DNA from: Anomaloglossus baeobatrachus | Taxonomy: Eukaryota; Chordata; Amphibia; Anura; Aromobatidae | DNA: 64,000 nt | NCBI RefSeq assembly: GCF_048569485.1 | Contig: NC_134357.1 | Coordinates: 477,735,260 to 477,799,259 of the forward strand | Direction: 5' to 3' | Shown: positions 1 to 10,129 of the stretch, piece after piece | Numbering within the stretch: the first letter of the stretch is position 1 | How the letters are laid out: the number at the start of each line of letters is the position of its first letter | Notes under the pieces: generated by a model | The model's database searches: none | Told to the model about the DNA's origin: nothing | What the model saw: only the letters and a program-made list of their open reading frames with translations | Program-made: the position numbers and the translations under genes

Positions 1-462
1 ACATTATTAATTTTTGTTTTAATATTTCAATTTATTTATTTGAAATCAGGATAACCTAATCATGGGTTAAAACAAAAAACAAACACCGTAGCAATAATAA
101 TTCTTGGGCGCCGCTTAAGGCTGCTTTCACACTACGTTTTTTTAACATGCGTCCTGAACGTTTTTTAACGCAAAAACGGATCCAGTGCAAATGCGTTTTC
201 ATTTCAATGCGTTTGCAATGGACTCGCGTAACATGCGTTCACCTGCGTTTCCGTGCGTTATAGTGAGGATCCAGCGACTTGCAGTTTTTTTAACATTTTT
301 CAAAAACGCTACTTGTAGCGTTTTTTGAGCTGCGTCCAAATACTGCAAATTGCTGGATCCTGACTATACTGCACGCAAACGCATGTGAACGCTGGCATGC
401 TGATAGACAGGATCCTGCTTGCTCTACTGAGCATGCCCAGAAACCAGCCTCGGATGATCAGT

Positions 463-526
463 CCCTCTCTCTCCCCCTCCCCCTCTGTCTCTCTCCCCCT
501 CCCCCTCTGTCTCTCTCTCTCTCTCC
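463..526. repeat. CT-rich simple repeat
   Basis: A pyrimidine run of alternating TCTCTC and CCCCTCCCCCTCTG blocks, low complexity. It lies inside the 118-1302 element. Confidence 0.85.
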
Positions 527-548
527 CCCGCCTGAGAGCTGCAGACAC

Positions 549-722
549 TCGTAACCAAGATAAATATCGGGTAACCAAGCAAAGCGCTCTTAGTTACCCG
601 ATGTTTATCTTGGTTATGTGTGCAGGGAGCAGGCAGCCCGGCTCCTAGCAGCTGCAGATGCTCGTAACCAAGGTAAATATCAGGTATCCAAGCAAGTTAC
701 CCGATGTTTACCTTGGTTACGA
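549..722. repeat. Two consecutive hairpins
   Basis: CGTAACCAAGATAAATATCG is followed by its near complement ending GTTATG (549-617). A second, slightly diverged copy of the same hairpin runs 664-722. Both arms are about 25 bases and the pair forms a tandem of palindromes. Confidence 0.7.
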
Positions 723-879
723 GCCTCTGCAGCTGTCATAGCCGGCTTCTATCACGTTCAGTTCCACTGACTCCCGATCACATGACTCCAATGCCCGCCC
801 ATAAACTTAAAGTGACAGGATCCTGAAAAATAACATGCATAAACGTTTTTTTTTTGCTGTAAAGCAGGATCCGCTTTAA

Positions 880-1243
880 AGGCTATGTGCGCACGTTGCG
901 TAAATACATGCAGTTACGCTGCGCTTTGTAGCGCAGCGTAACTGCATGCGTCCTGCGTCCCCTGCACAGTCTATGGAGATTGTGCAGGGGCCGTGCGCAC
1001 GTGGCGTTTTAGAGCGCAGCGCTTCGGCTACCGCCGAAGCGCTGCGCAAAAAGAAGTGACATGTCACTTCTTCCGTGCGCTTTGCCGGCAGCTCCTGCTC
1101 TGTCTATGGCAGGAGCTGCAGGCAGAGCGCATGGAAACGGTTTCACTACGGACATTCCTGCAGCGATTTAAAGCGCACATGTGCTCTTCAGATCGCTGCA
1201 GAAATTTCTGCAGTGAACTGTACGCAACGTGCGCACATAGCCT
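880..1243. mobile_element. Nested inverted-repeat MITE
   Basis: The left end AGGCTATGTGCGCACGTTGCG at 880 matches the complement of the right end, which ends CATAGCCT at 1243. TTAA precedes the left end; the right flank is TACA, so the target duplication is degraded or absent. Its termini resemble those of the foldback element at 4900-5340. Confidence 0.7.
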
Positions 1244-1346
1244 TACAGCAAAAAAAAACGTTCATGACTCATGTTAAAAAAAACTTAGTGTGAAAGCAGC
1301 CTAAATCAGCAAAAATAATAAATCATGATTGCTGTTCCAACATCCG

Positions 1347-1415
1347 CCACTAGAGGGAGCCCAAAGAACGCAGATTCATAAAAGCCATTTTTATTAAGCA
1401 AACTCCCTCTAGTGG
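1347..1415. promoter_or_regulatory. Divergent pair of CTCF-like motifs
   Basis: CCACTAGAGGGAGC at 1347-1360 on the plus strand and CCACTAGAGGGAG on the minus strand at 1403-1415. Each fits the CTCF core CCASYAGRKGGCRS with about one mismatch. They form the arms of a short inverted repeat, so they could be a repeat-borne motif pair. Binding is not shown. Confidence 0.35.
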
Positions 1416-1726
1416 CGACCAGTGGTACTAGAAGAATAAGATATTTTAACCCCTTCCCTACCAGGCAAAATTCTGTTTTTTCTTAGTCTTCTTGAGGGAC
1501 TGGAACCTGCGATCGTCTGATTTCTTGGACTATATATTGCAAGTACTGCTCTATGAAGCTGAGATGGCGAGGATGGTAAACTTTAGTATGCACCCCCCAG
1601 CGTTCACGTCATGGGGTGGATGGGGTTGGGCTATGGACCGATTGCACTATTTAAATACCACGGACAGAAATCTACAGCAGCATTAAAAGGGTTAAACAGC
1701 AGAAACCGCGGCGCAAATTTACTTAC

Positions 1727-1964
1727 CCGCGAAGCCCAGGTCTGAGATCACAATGTACTTCCGAGTGCTGACGTTGCTGAGTGTGGGGAAGTAGACGTCC
1801 AACCCGAGGAAGGTAAGAGCTCCGAGGAAGGCCAGGACCCCGATCCCTATGCCGTAGTGACAGGCATCCATGTTCTCGTTAAAGATGCAGACGAGCGTGC
1901 TCTGATCTGGTTTATTCACATAGCCGTCCGTCAGAATGCAGGCGAAGACGATGAGCGCAAAGAT
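1727..1964 (-). CDS. SYNGR2: SYNGR2 (synaptogyrin-2) coding exon 2, partial gene
   Basis: This exon encodes residues 34-112 of a synaptogyrin, a four-pass MARVEL-domain protein of vesicle membranes. It starts after a TTCTTCATCAG acceptor with IFALIVFACI, the second half of transmembrane segment 1. It continues through an extracellular-type loop with two cysteines (VCIFN and DACHYG), then segment 2 (GVLAFLGALTFLGLDVYFP), then RKYIVISDLGF. It ends at a GTAAGT donor in phase 1. FALIVF, DACxYG, the RKY.VI.DL stretch and the exon 1 sequence match synaptogyrin-2 better than synaptogyrin-1 or -3 as I recall them. The join to exon 1 is in phase 0. The exons for segments 3 and 4 (a WTFLWFVGFC-like stretch is expected) are not seen in 1-1726 and should lie off the left edge. 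The gene product is not an enzyme; the family is implicated in vesicle trafficking and membrane shaping. Confidence 0.93.
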
Positions 1965-2417
1965 CTGATGAAGAAAGAACAGAAAAACAAAAAAAAAAAA
2001 TGAAGCTGTGAACCTCCCCTCACTCATATATACCAGATCCAGTCAATGGTATTGCGATGTGGATTCATACAATGACCTGTCATAGCACCACAGGAAGTGT
2101 TATCATGAGGACAGATTAATAGGAAATTAGGCCCTAGGAAGACATGGAGCGTAAAAAAAAAAAAAAAAAATACATAAATTAGAAAAAGAATTACTTGACA
2201 TTGCACAATGTCAGCTGACATCAAGCTCAGGGATTAGTAATCTAGAGGCATCTATCAGACAGCCCCATTACTAAACCAGTGAGATTAAAGTTAAGAAACA
2301 CACACAGAAAAAAAAAAAAATCACACACTATCCCTCGTTCACCAATTCATTTAAAAAAAAAATAAATAAATTAAATTAAAAAAAAAAACAACATGAAGAT
2401 CCGAAGTAATCCACTGG

Positions 2418-2662
2418 TTCCACAATGTCTCCCGAATCCGTACTCAAACCTATGGAGCCTTGTTCAGAGAATTAGACTCCATAGGTCACTCCCGATCAGC
2501 ATCAGACCCGGAGCTTCTCACTCGCGGTGACGTCACCGAGTTACCAATGTCACCATTCCTGAGAAGTTCCAAGTCTGGCGCTGACTGGGAGTGACCTATG
2601 GAGTCTAATTCTCTGAACGAGGCTCCATAGGTTGGAGTACGGATTCGGGAGACATTGTGGAA
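2418..2662. repeat. Inverted repeat, arms about 80 bp
   Basis: TTCCACAATGTCTCCCGAAT begins the left arm and its complement ends the right arm at 2662. Arms of about 80 bases carry a few mismatches around a spacer of about 85 bases. No coding content is seen. It is probably a small foldback element in SYNGR2 intron 1. Confidence 0.75.
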
Positions 2663-2869
2663 TCAGAACATAATAGATTGCTTCAGATCTTCATGGATTT
2701 TTAAAAATAAATTGGGCTGGGCAACAAGGGATAATGTAGGGGAAGGGGAGGGGAGTGGCGGAGGGGGGGGGGGTTTGGAAGTCTTTATTCAAGTAAATTA
2801 TTGTCTGATAGACCACCTCTCCATTACTATTCTCTGGCCTTGATACAAGCGGATATCAACCCGAAAAAA

Positions 2870-3080
2870 AAAAAATTACCCCAATTGCCACAGCACCAGG
2901 GCAATTGGGAAGAGCAGGGCCAAGCCACAGTATTGCTGCAATTAATGTGATGCCCAATTCTGAGGCGGCTGCAGGCTGATAGTTTTATGCTGTAAAGGGC
3001 TCAATAACGACGGGCCTTCCCACCCTGATAATACCAGCCCCCAGGTATCTTTTACCTTGGCTGGTCATCAAAAGTAGGGG
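2870..3080 (-). repeat. Interspersed repeat fragment shared with 27.2-27.7 kb and the 48-49 kb palindrome
   Basis: The series CAATTGGGAAGAGC, AATTCTGAGGCGGCTG and ATACCAGCCCCCAG occurs in the same order, diverged, in the palindrome arms near 48240-48440 and 49110-49320 and in AFMID intron 4. This fragment is the most diverged of the three. Confidence 0.5.
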
Positions 3081-3401
3081 TACTTCAATTATTTCATTTT
3101 CTTACTTCCCAGCAGTGACCTGGGAGTCAAAGATGAATCTAGGCGTCTCTTTCATGTAGTTATACAGCCCGGGTCATGTGGTGGTGTGGCCAGTCACAAC
3201 TATGCCAATACTTGGTATGGTTGTGATGGCTTCAGAAGCGCCCACAGCCAAAAAACTTGTTGATTAGATGCGCTACAGCTTTTCAACCAACTTTATTCAG
3301 AATCCGAACATCCAAACTCGACCACGGACTTTGAGATTTGAGCACCAGACATTAGGTGTCCGGTATGAACCTTAAACTTTACAGTTTGGGTTCACTCATC
3401 C

Positions 3402-4379
3402 CTACTGGTGACAACAGTAGCTGATGCATAACGCTTCTCCTTGAAAGCTCCAATATCGTTGGCGGCCATCATTTCTGCTCAGCGTGAACAGACTTTCTTC
3501 AGTAAACAGCACTGAGGCCCACTGGTCCCTCATCCTGCGTAGATGGCGCCTGGTGATGCGGTCAGGTACCCTTGTAGGTGGTCTTTCACGCTGATATAAA
3601 TGGTTTTGAATAGTCCGACATGACACTTTGGAGCCTCTCACCTTCCTTAAATGTGCCTGGAGTTGTGTGGCACTCATCATCCGGTTCCAAAGGGCATTGT
3701 TCACAATGAAGCGGCCGTCAGTTTGGGATGTGGCCGACGAACGTCCACTTTATGTCTTTGGTCTAAGCCACACAGCATGAAAATCGGTGCGAGTGGAGTG
3801 CGATAAAAAAATAAATAAATCGCATTCTACTCGGACCGATTTTCATGCCTGTGTGCCAGCGCACATGAGCGATTATTTTCTCAGCCCTAATCGGACCAAG
3901 AAAACTATCGCAGCATGCTGCGATTGTAAGCTGAGACTCTTTCTCTCGCACCCATTCAAGTGTAAGGGGCGAGAGAGAAATCGCACTGCACTCGCGGTAC
4001 ACCGGTGTACTGCCACTGCGGTGCGAGAATGGCAATAGCCAGCAACGGAGGAGAGAGGGAGATAAATCCCTCCCTCCTCAGCGCCGGCCCTCCCCCGCAG
4101 CTGAGGTCCGCTCGCACGATCAGACCTCAGTCGCATGGACACTCACATGACACTCGGCTCTGCTGTACTGCCAGCGTGAGCAGAGTGTCCTGTGAGGGGA
4201 TCGCAGTAATCCCCGTGTTGCCCCACTCTTTCTGTGACTGTTCCAGTCTCTCTGTATCTCTGTTGCAATATGCTGATGACACTAAGCTCAGTAGCCACTT
4301 CCGTCTGAGAACATCCTGCTTGAAGTCTCACAACGGAGAGGTGCTGCTGATCAATTGTTAGGTGTCGTCTTGGTCTCAT
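3402..4379 (-). pseudogene. Tc1/mariner transposase relic, interrupted
   Basis: The minus strand from 4379 encodes MRPRRHLTIDQQHLSVVRLQ and a helix-turn-helix-like stretch ending RYRETGTVTERVGQ, typical of Tc1 transposase N termini. The later part (about 3750-3402) encodes NRMMSATQLQAHLRKVRG and WASVLFTEESLFTLSRNDGR, the region around the second catalytic Asp (here Glu in FTEES). The two parts are separated by about 400 bases of unrelated inverted-repeat sequence (about 3770-4190), and the C terminus is missing. It is clearly dead. Confidence 0.8.
3770..4190. mobile_element. Non-autonomous insertion splitting the Tc1 relic
   Basis: The sequence between the two transposase pieces is unrelated to Tc1 and holds hairpins such as CATGAAAATCGGTGCGAGT against its complement near 3835-3850, and complementary stretches around 3955-4030. 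The borders are approximate, judged from where transposase homology stops and resumes. Confidence 0.5.
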
Positions 4380-4899
4380 GATATCAAATTGTGAACAGCA
4401 TGATGAGGACGACTATTTTATCAGGTGATTCATGGAGGACACATGTATTACCACATAAAAGTAATTGGATGCCCAAATAATGTCACCATACAATGTGAGA
4501 ATAGCAAGGTGCACTCTCAGTGACTGAGGCAGTATCGGGCGGCACACTTCCATACGTCATGGTGCCAGGTACTGCAGCGCGCCTGCACCCCCCCCCCCTC
4601 CCATCCCTGCTGATCAGCGGCGTTTCATCCACGTAGTATCCTGGAAACCTGTTGTCACATGTTATAATTATGGGATTGCTCTGTTCTCAGTTTGTCTTTC
4701 CCACAAGACAGGGTAATAAATCCATATGGAGGAAACAGCAGAGCACACCACCCTCATCACACTGCTGCAGACCTCCAGCAGCGGAGCAGGACAAAGGTCG
4801 CCGGCCTCCACCAGTTAGGCTATGTCCGCACGTTGCTTTTTACCTGCTTTTTACCTGCTTTTTACCTGCTTTTTTGATGCTTTTTCAACTGCAGCGTTT

Positions 4900-5340
4900 A
4901 GGGTATGTGCGCACGGTGCTTTTTACCTGCTTTTTACCTGCTTTTTTGCTGCTTTTTCTTCTGCGCTGTTTAATGCCAAAATGGATGCGTTCTTCTATTC
5001 AAGCAAAGTCTATGGGAATTTGGGTTTCTTGTTCACACTATGTTGTTCAAAATGCTGCCTTTTTGTGGCAGAACTTTTGTCAAAAACTCAGCTTTTCAAA
5101 GAAGCAACATGTCAATTGTTTTTGCCATTTGGGTTTTGCACTGCAGAGCTGAGTTTTTGACCAAAGTTCTGCCACAAAAAGGCAGCATTTTGAACAACAT
5201 AGTGTGAACAAGAAACCCAAATTCCCATAGACTTTGCTTGAATAGAAGAACACATCCATTTTGGCATTAAACAGCGCAGAAGAAAAAGCAGCAAAAAAGC
5301 AGGTAAAAAGCAGGTAAAAAGCAACGTGCGCACATACCCT
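4900..5340. mobile_element. Foldback element with about 200-bp arms
   Basis: The left arm starts AGGGTATGTGCGCACGGTGC and the right arm is its complement, ending at 5340. Both arms carry GCTTTTTACCTGC repeats and read the same for about 200 bases, around a short centre at about 5100-5150. A further single end of the same family (GGCTATGTCCGCACGTTGC, from about 4812) lies just outside, which suggests insertion into an older copy. No transposase is seen. Confidence 0.75.
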
Positions 5341-5759
5341 TATACCGGTCCTGGACTCACTGAGCGCTGCCGGTGACACAAAGTTCCAGTCTATAGAATA
5401 TAACAGGATGAGGCACTGACGCATTTTACGCCCTGTATCTCTATGTATGGGAACAGTACTGTGTATGACACTAATATCTGCATTACACTAGGACCACGGG
5501 CAACAAAAGAGGACCGGTGTGAGGGGGCACTGACATAGGTACTGTGTGAGTAAAAGTAACAGACTCCAGTCTATGAAGATCCAGTTGCTGGGAGTTGTAG
5601 TTTCACATTAGTTAGTGAGCCACAGGATGAAAACCATTAATATAGGAGGATTTAAGGGGAATTATTGCTTTTCTCTGCTCCCGTTACTTGGGGACCACGT
5701 GGCCAGGTCATGCAACCGGAATGGGGATGATAAGCTTCTGTGCCATCCAAGCCTCTGCG

Positions 5760-6300
5760 GGACTGTGTGGTCCAAGATCCTGCACCACCGGGTGGCCCAG
5801 CACCCACGTCATCATAGACTCTGCACACCCGGGTCCAGAACCCGCATCATCCAAGACATTGCACAACCGGGCGGCCCAGTATCCAAGTCATCCGAGACCC
5901 TTCAGAACCGGGAACAGCAACCACGTCATCCGAGACTCTTCGCAACCATGCCCAGCACCTACATCATACAAGACATTGCACAACCGGGCCCAGCACCCGC
6001 GTCATTCAAGATATTACACAACCGGGCCCAGCACCCACATCATACAAGACCCTACACAACTGGGCCCAGCACCCATTTCATACGAGATGCTGCACAACCA
6101 GTCCCAGCACCCGCATCATCCAAGACCCTGCACAATAAGGCCCAGCACCCTCTACATCTGAGGCCTTGCACAACTAAACCCAGCACACGCATCATATGAG
6201 ACCTGGCACTACCTTGTGGCCCAGCACCCGCATCATCCAAGACTATGCACAACTAAGCTGAGCACCCACGTCATCCAAGACATTGGACAACTAGGCCCAC
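5760..6300. repeat. Degenerate minisatellite, about 34-bp unit
   Basis: Repeats of the pattern GCACAACCGGGCCCAGCACC, then CATCATNCAAGACC, about 16 diverged copies. It shares CAGCACC and the GTCATC/GAGACC core with the next two arrays, so all three probably descend from one unit. It lies in SYNGR2 intron 1. Confidence 0.8.
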
Positions 6301-6780
6301 ACAAGCAAGCTAGCACCCGCGTCAGCCGAGACCCCACACAAGCAAGCTAGCACCCGCGTCAGCCGAGACCCCACACAAGCAAGCTAGCACCCGCGTCAGC
6401 CGAGACCCCACACAAGCAAGCTAGCACCCGCGTCAGCCGAGACCCCACACAAGCAAGCTAGCACCCGCGTCAGCCGAGACCCCACACAAGCAAGCTAGCA
6501 CCCGCGTCAGCCGAGACCCCACACAAGCAAGCTAGCACCCGCGTCAGCCGAGACCCCACACAAGCAAGCTAGCACCCGCGTCAGCCGAGACCCCACACAA
6601 GCAAGCTAGCACCCGCATCAGCCGAGACCCCACACAAGCAAGCTAGCACCCGCGTCAGCCGAGACCCCACACAAGCAAGCTAGCACCCGCGTCAGCCGAG
6701 ACCCCACACAAGCAAGCTAGCACCCGCGTCAGCCGAGACCCCACACAAGCAAGCTAGCACCCGCGTCAGCCGAGACCCTG
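6290..6780. repeat. 37-bp minisatellite, about 13 near-identical units
   Basis: The unit begins ACAAGCAAGCTAGCACCCGC and ends GTCAGCCGAGACCCCAC. Copies are almost identical, pointing to recent expansion, in contrast to the degenerate array just left of it. Confidence 0.92.
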
Positions 6781-6799
6781 CACAATTGGGTAGCACAGC

Positions 6800-7420
6800 A
6801 TCCACATCGTCTGAGAGTGTGCACAATCGGGCTGCACAGCACCTTCGTCATCTGAGGCCCCCACATCGGGCAGCCCAGCACCTTCGTCATCTGAGGCCCC
6901 CACATCGGGCAGCCCAGCACCTTCGTCATCTGAGGCCCCCACATCGGGCAGCCCAGCACCTTCGTCATCTGAGGCCCCCACATCGGGCAGCCCAGCACCT
7001 ACGTCATCTGAGGCCCCGCACATCGGGCAGCCCAGCACCTACGTCATCTGAGGCCCCGCACATCGGGCAGCCCAGCACCTTCGTCATCTGAGGCCTCCAC
7101 ATCGGGCAGCCCAGCACCTAAGTCATTTGGGGCCCCGCACATCGGGCAGCCCAGCACCTACGTCATCTGGGACCCCGCACATCGGGCAGCCCAGCACCTA
7201 CGTCATCTGGGACCCCGCACATCGGGCAGCCCAGAACCTACGTCATCTGGGACCCCGCACATCGGGCAGCCCAGCACCTACGGCATCTGGGACCCTGCAC
7301 AACCAGGCAGCCCATCATCCAAGACCCTGCACAACGGGGCAGGCCAGTACCCACATTATCCAAGACTCTGCACAGCCAGGGGGCCCAGCACCCGCGTCAT
7401 CCAAGATCCTGCACAAGTTG
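6800..7420. repeat. 39-bp minisatellite, about 13 units
   Basis: The unit contains ACATCGGGCAGCCCAGCACC followed by TTCGTCATCTGAGGCCCCC (39 bases). Later copies change to GGGACCCCGC. The array grades into degenerate copies after 7300. Its open frames on both strands are repeat artefacts. Confidence 0.9.
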
Positions 7421-7429
7421 GTGGCCCAG

Positions 7430-8660
7430 CTCCCTTGGCGTCCATGGAGGGGCTGCACAGGTTCCTGTAACTGGATGAGGACATCAAAACTGCAGTCATG
7501 AAAGAGTTAATTTCCAAAACTGAACTCTATAGCAAAACCCGCACTGATCTCCCCCTCCACATCCTATTTCCGCATACAAACACAAAAGAAATGACAATAT
7601 ACCTTCAGAATTAGGGGGGTTTTTTTTATCAAAAATGTAACATTGGAAAAAGTAAAGAAAATAAAACAAAACCACCACAACTTAGTGAAAGGTCCCACAC
7701 ATTTCGGGAGGTGACGGGGCGCGTGCTGCACCTCAAAGAACAAAAAAATGTAAAACGTGTTTACAAAAGAGAAAAACCCAGATTACTGGCGTCTTGTCCG
7801 GTGATGTCCGGGGGGACTCGGGGCCGCGGAGCCACACGTCACCCTTCTTGTTGGCCCGGATTAGGCTGCAGAACCGGATCTGCCCCACCAGTGAACGAGT
7901 GCGTCACCCTCCCCCCAGATCTCTCGTATCATCCCCTGTAAACAGACCCCACGTGCCCCCTGATCACGGGCGGGGAGGAGGGATGGGGGGGCGCATGTGA
8001 CCATGAGGATAATCCCAGCATATGACTCAGAGGGAGTCAGCTGATTCCAGCTCACGCAGGGTTAACATTGCCATATCCTACAGAACACAAGGGGTTAATA
8101 GGACATCCTCCTGATTCTCCACCCAGGATGGAAACGTTTAATTAACCCCGTCCTTCCCATAGATCGAGATTCTGAATCGTTATTTATTAACCCAGAGGCG
8201 GAGGTGGCGCCTGGGTCTATTGTTCTATTCCGAGCGGTCGGTGCCATACGGCGGAGGATATTTACACCGGCCTGGCAGACCTCGTCCGAGTCACCTAGAC
8301 ACCGTTGCAAAAGTTTTAACGCCCCTTTATCAGTCACTGAGCAGAAATGTAAAAAAAACTAGAAATAAAAAGTGCAGACTAGGAGATGGCTCCACTATCA
8401 GGGTGTGGACTGCAAATAGAAGGATCTGATGGGAGAAACGTCAACAATTTGTCATGAAGGCCTGGACCGGGGGCGAGACGAGGAGCGGGTCACATGACCT
8501 CAGGGCACTGCCAGGCAGGACGCCCACAACACAGCTTATTTCTTTGGTCATGTGACTAAAGTTGCCATCAGCGAGGGGTCGGCTTGGAGATCATGTGACC
8601 CCCAGGAATGAGCCCCTCAGAGACACTTACTGTATAGAAGCAACCAGCTTAGGCGCACTG
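7430..8660. other. Intronic stretch with no recognised feature
   Basis: Unique-looking SYNGR2 intron 1 sequence between minisatellites. It has a short T-run near 7618 and moderate GC content around 7780-8000. I see no exon, no clear transposon end and no convincing open frame. Confidence 0.5.
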
Positions 8661-8679
8661 GATGTTCCCAGCCCCCGCG

Positions 8680-9560
8680 GCGGAACCCAACACCCCACCC
8701 CCAACAGAGCCCCCTCGGCGGAACCCAACCACCCCCCCCCAACAGAGCCCCCTCGGCGGAACCCAACCACCCCCCCCCAACAGAGCCCCCTCGGCGGAAC
8801 CCAACCACCCCCCCCCAACAGAGCCCCCTCGGCGGAACCCAACCACCCCCCCCCAACAGAGCCCCCTCGGCGGAACCCAACCACCTCCCCCCAACAGAGC
8901 CCCCTCGGCGGAACCCAACCACCCCCCCCAACAGAGCCCCCTCGGCGGAACCCAACCACCCCCCCCCAACAGAGCCCCCTCGGCGGGACCCAACCACCCC
9001 CCCCAACAGAGCCCCCGCGGCGGGACCCAACCCCGAAACAGAGCCCCCGCGGCGGGACCCAACCCCGAAACAGAGCCCCCGCGGCGGGACCCAACCCCGA
9101 AACAGAGCCCCCGCGGCGGGACCCAACCCCGAAACAGAGCCCCCGCGGCGGGACCCAACCCCGAAACAGAGCCCCCGCGGCGGGACCCAACCCCGAAACA
9201 GAGCCCCCGCGGCGGGACCCAACCCCGAAACAGAGCCCCCGCGGCGGGACCCAACCCCGAAACAGAGCCCCCGCGGCGGGACCCAACCCCGAAACAGAGC
9301 CCCCGCGGCGGGACCCAACCCCCTACAGAGCCCCCGCGGCGGGACCCAACCCCCTACAGAGCCCCCGCGGCGGAACCCAACCCCCTACAGAGCCCCCGCG
9401 GCGGAACCCAACCCCCTACAGAGCCCCCGCGGCGGAACCCAACCCCCCAACAAAGCCCCCGCAGCGGAACAACCTCCCAACAAAGCCCCCGCAGCGGAAA
9501 ACAACCCCCTACAGAGCCCCCGCAGCGGAAAACAACCCCCTACAGAGCCCCCGCAGCAGA
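8680..9560. repeat. GC-rich minisatellite, about 32-37-bp units
   Basis: The core CAGAGCCCCCTCGGCGGAAC (later GCGGCGGGACC) is repeated about 26 times. The first third has C-runs between cores (unit about 37), the middle a regular 32-base unit with AACCCCGAAA, and the end a degenerate form. It is rich in CpG. The long open frames on both strands, up to 363 codons, reflect a stop-free repeat whose length is not a multiple of three. Confidence 0.92.
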
Positions 9561-9760
9561 CTACCCAGCAAGCCAACCAATCTCCACAGTGGACTACAAC
9601 CTCCAGCGTGCCAAAGAGCCCTGCACAATAGACTAGAACTCACAGCGTGCTGAAAAGTCTCAATGGTGAGCTACAACTCCCAGCATGCCCTATAGAAAAC
9701 AAGCAGTTAATAAAACCCTAGCTTTCATCCATCATATAGATCCAGGAAGCTCCGGCTTAA

Positions 9761-10099
9761 AAGGGAATCTGTCACCAGGTTTTGCTCCCCCGTCTGAGAG
9801 CAGCATAATGTAGAGACAGAGACCCTGATTCCAGCGATGTGTCACTTACTGAGCTGTTTGCTGTCATTCTGATACAATCAATGTTTTCTCTGCTGCAGAT
9901 CTAGCAGTTATACAGAGCTCATGAATATGCTGGACTACCTGCAGCACGCCAAGTAGTCCTGTAATGATAATCTCCTGTTGATTAATCAGTGATCAAAACT
10001 ACAGTAAGCAGCCCAGTAAGAGATCGCCGGAATCAGGATCTCTGCCCCTATATTATGCTGCTCTCAGATTAGGTGGCAAAAACTGGTGACGGATTTCCT
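9761..10099. mobile_element. TTAA-flanked MITE with long inverted repeats
   Basis: Arms of about 90 bases: AAGGGAATCTGTCACCAGG at the left and its near complement at the right, sharing CTGAGAGCAGCATAAT. TTAA lies immediately outside both ends (9757-9760, 10100-10103). The TTAA duplication and AGGG-type ends fit the Kolobok or piggyBac groups. No transposase is seen. Confidence 0.8.
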
Positions 10100-10129
10100 T
10101 TAAGTTAAATTTAATACTCCAAGACACTA

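Larger units (their letters stand above)
118..1302. mobile_element. Terminal-inverted-repeat DNA element (nested)
   Basis: The ends AGGCTGCTTTCACACTA at 118 and its complement ending at 1302 form an inverted repeat continuing into T-runs and AACATG. No transposase frame is visible, so it is a non-autonomous element of MITE type. A second inverted-repeat element (880-1243) sits inside it. The target duplication is unclear (TTAA on the left, TAAA on the right). It lies in SYNGR2 intron 2. Confidence 0.65.

Noticed and set aside
6290-7420. Possible CRISPR-like array because of regular 37-39-base repeats
   Set aside because: Repeats are contiguous with no unique spacers, and the DNA is vertebrate; these are minisatellites.
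8562-9653. A 363-codon plus frame and overlapping long minus frames of Pro/Arg-Gly type
   Set aside because: Open on both strands because the GC-rich unit lacks stops. No conserved sequence and no gene signals.
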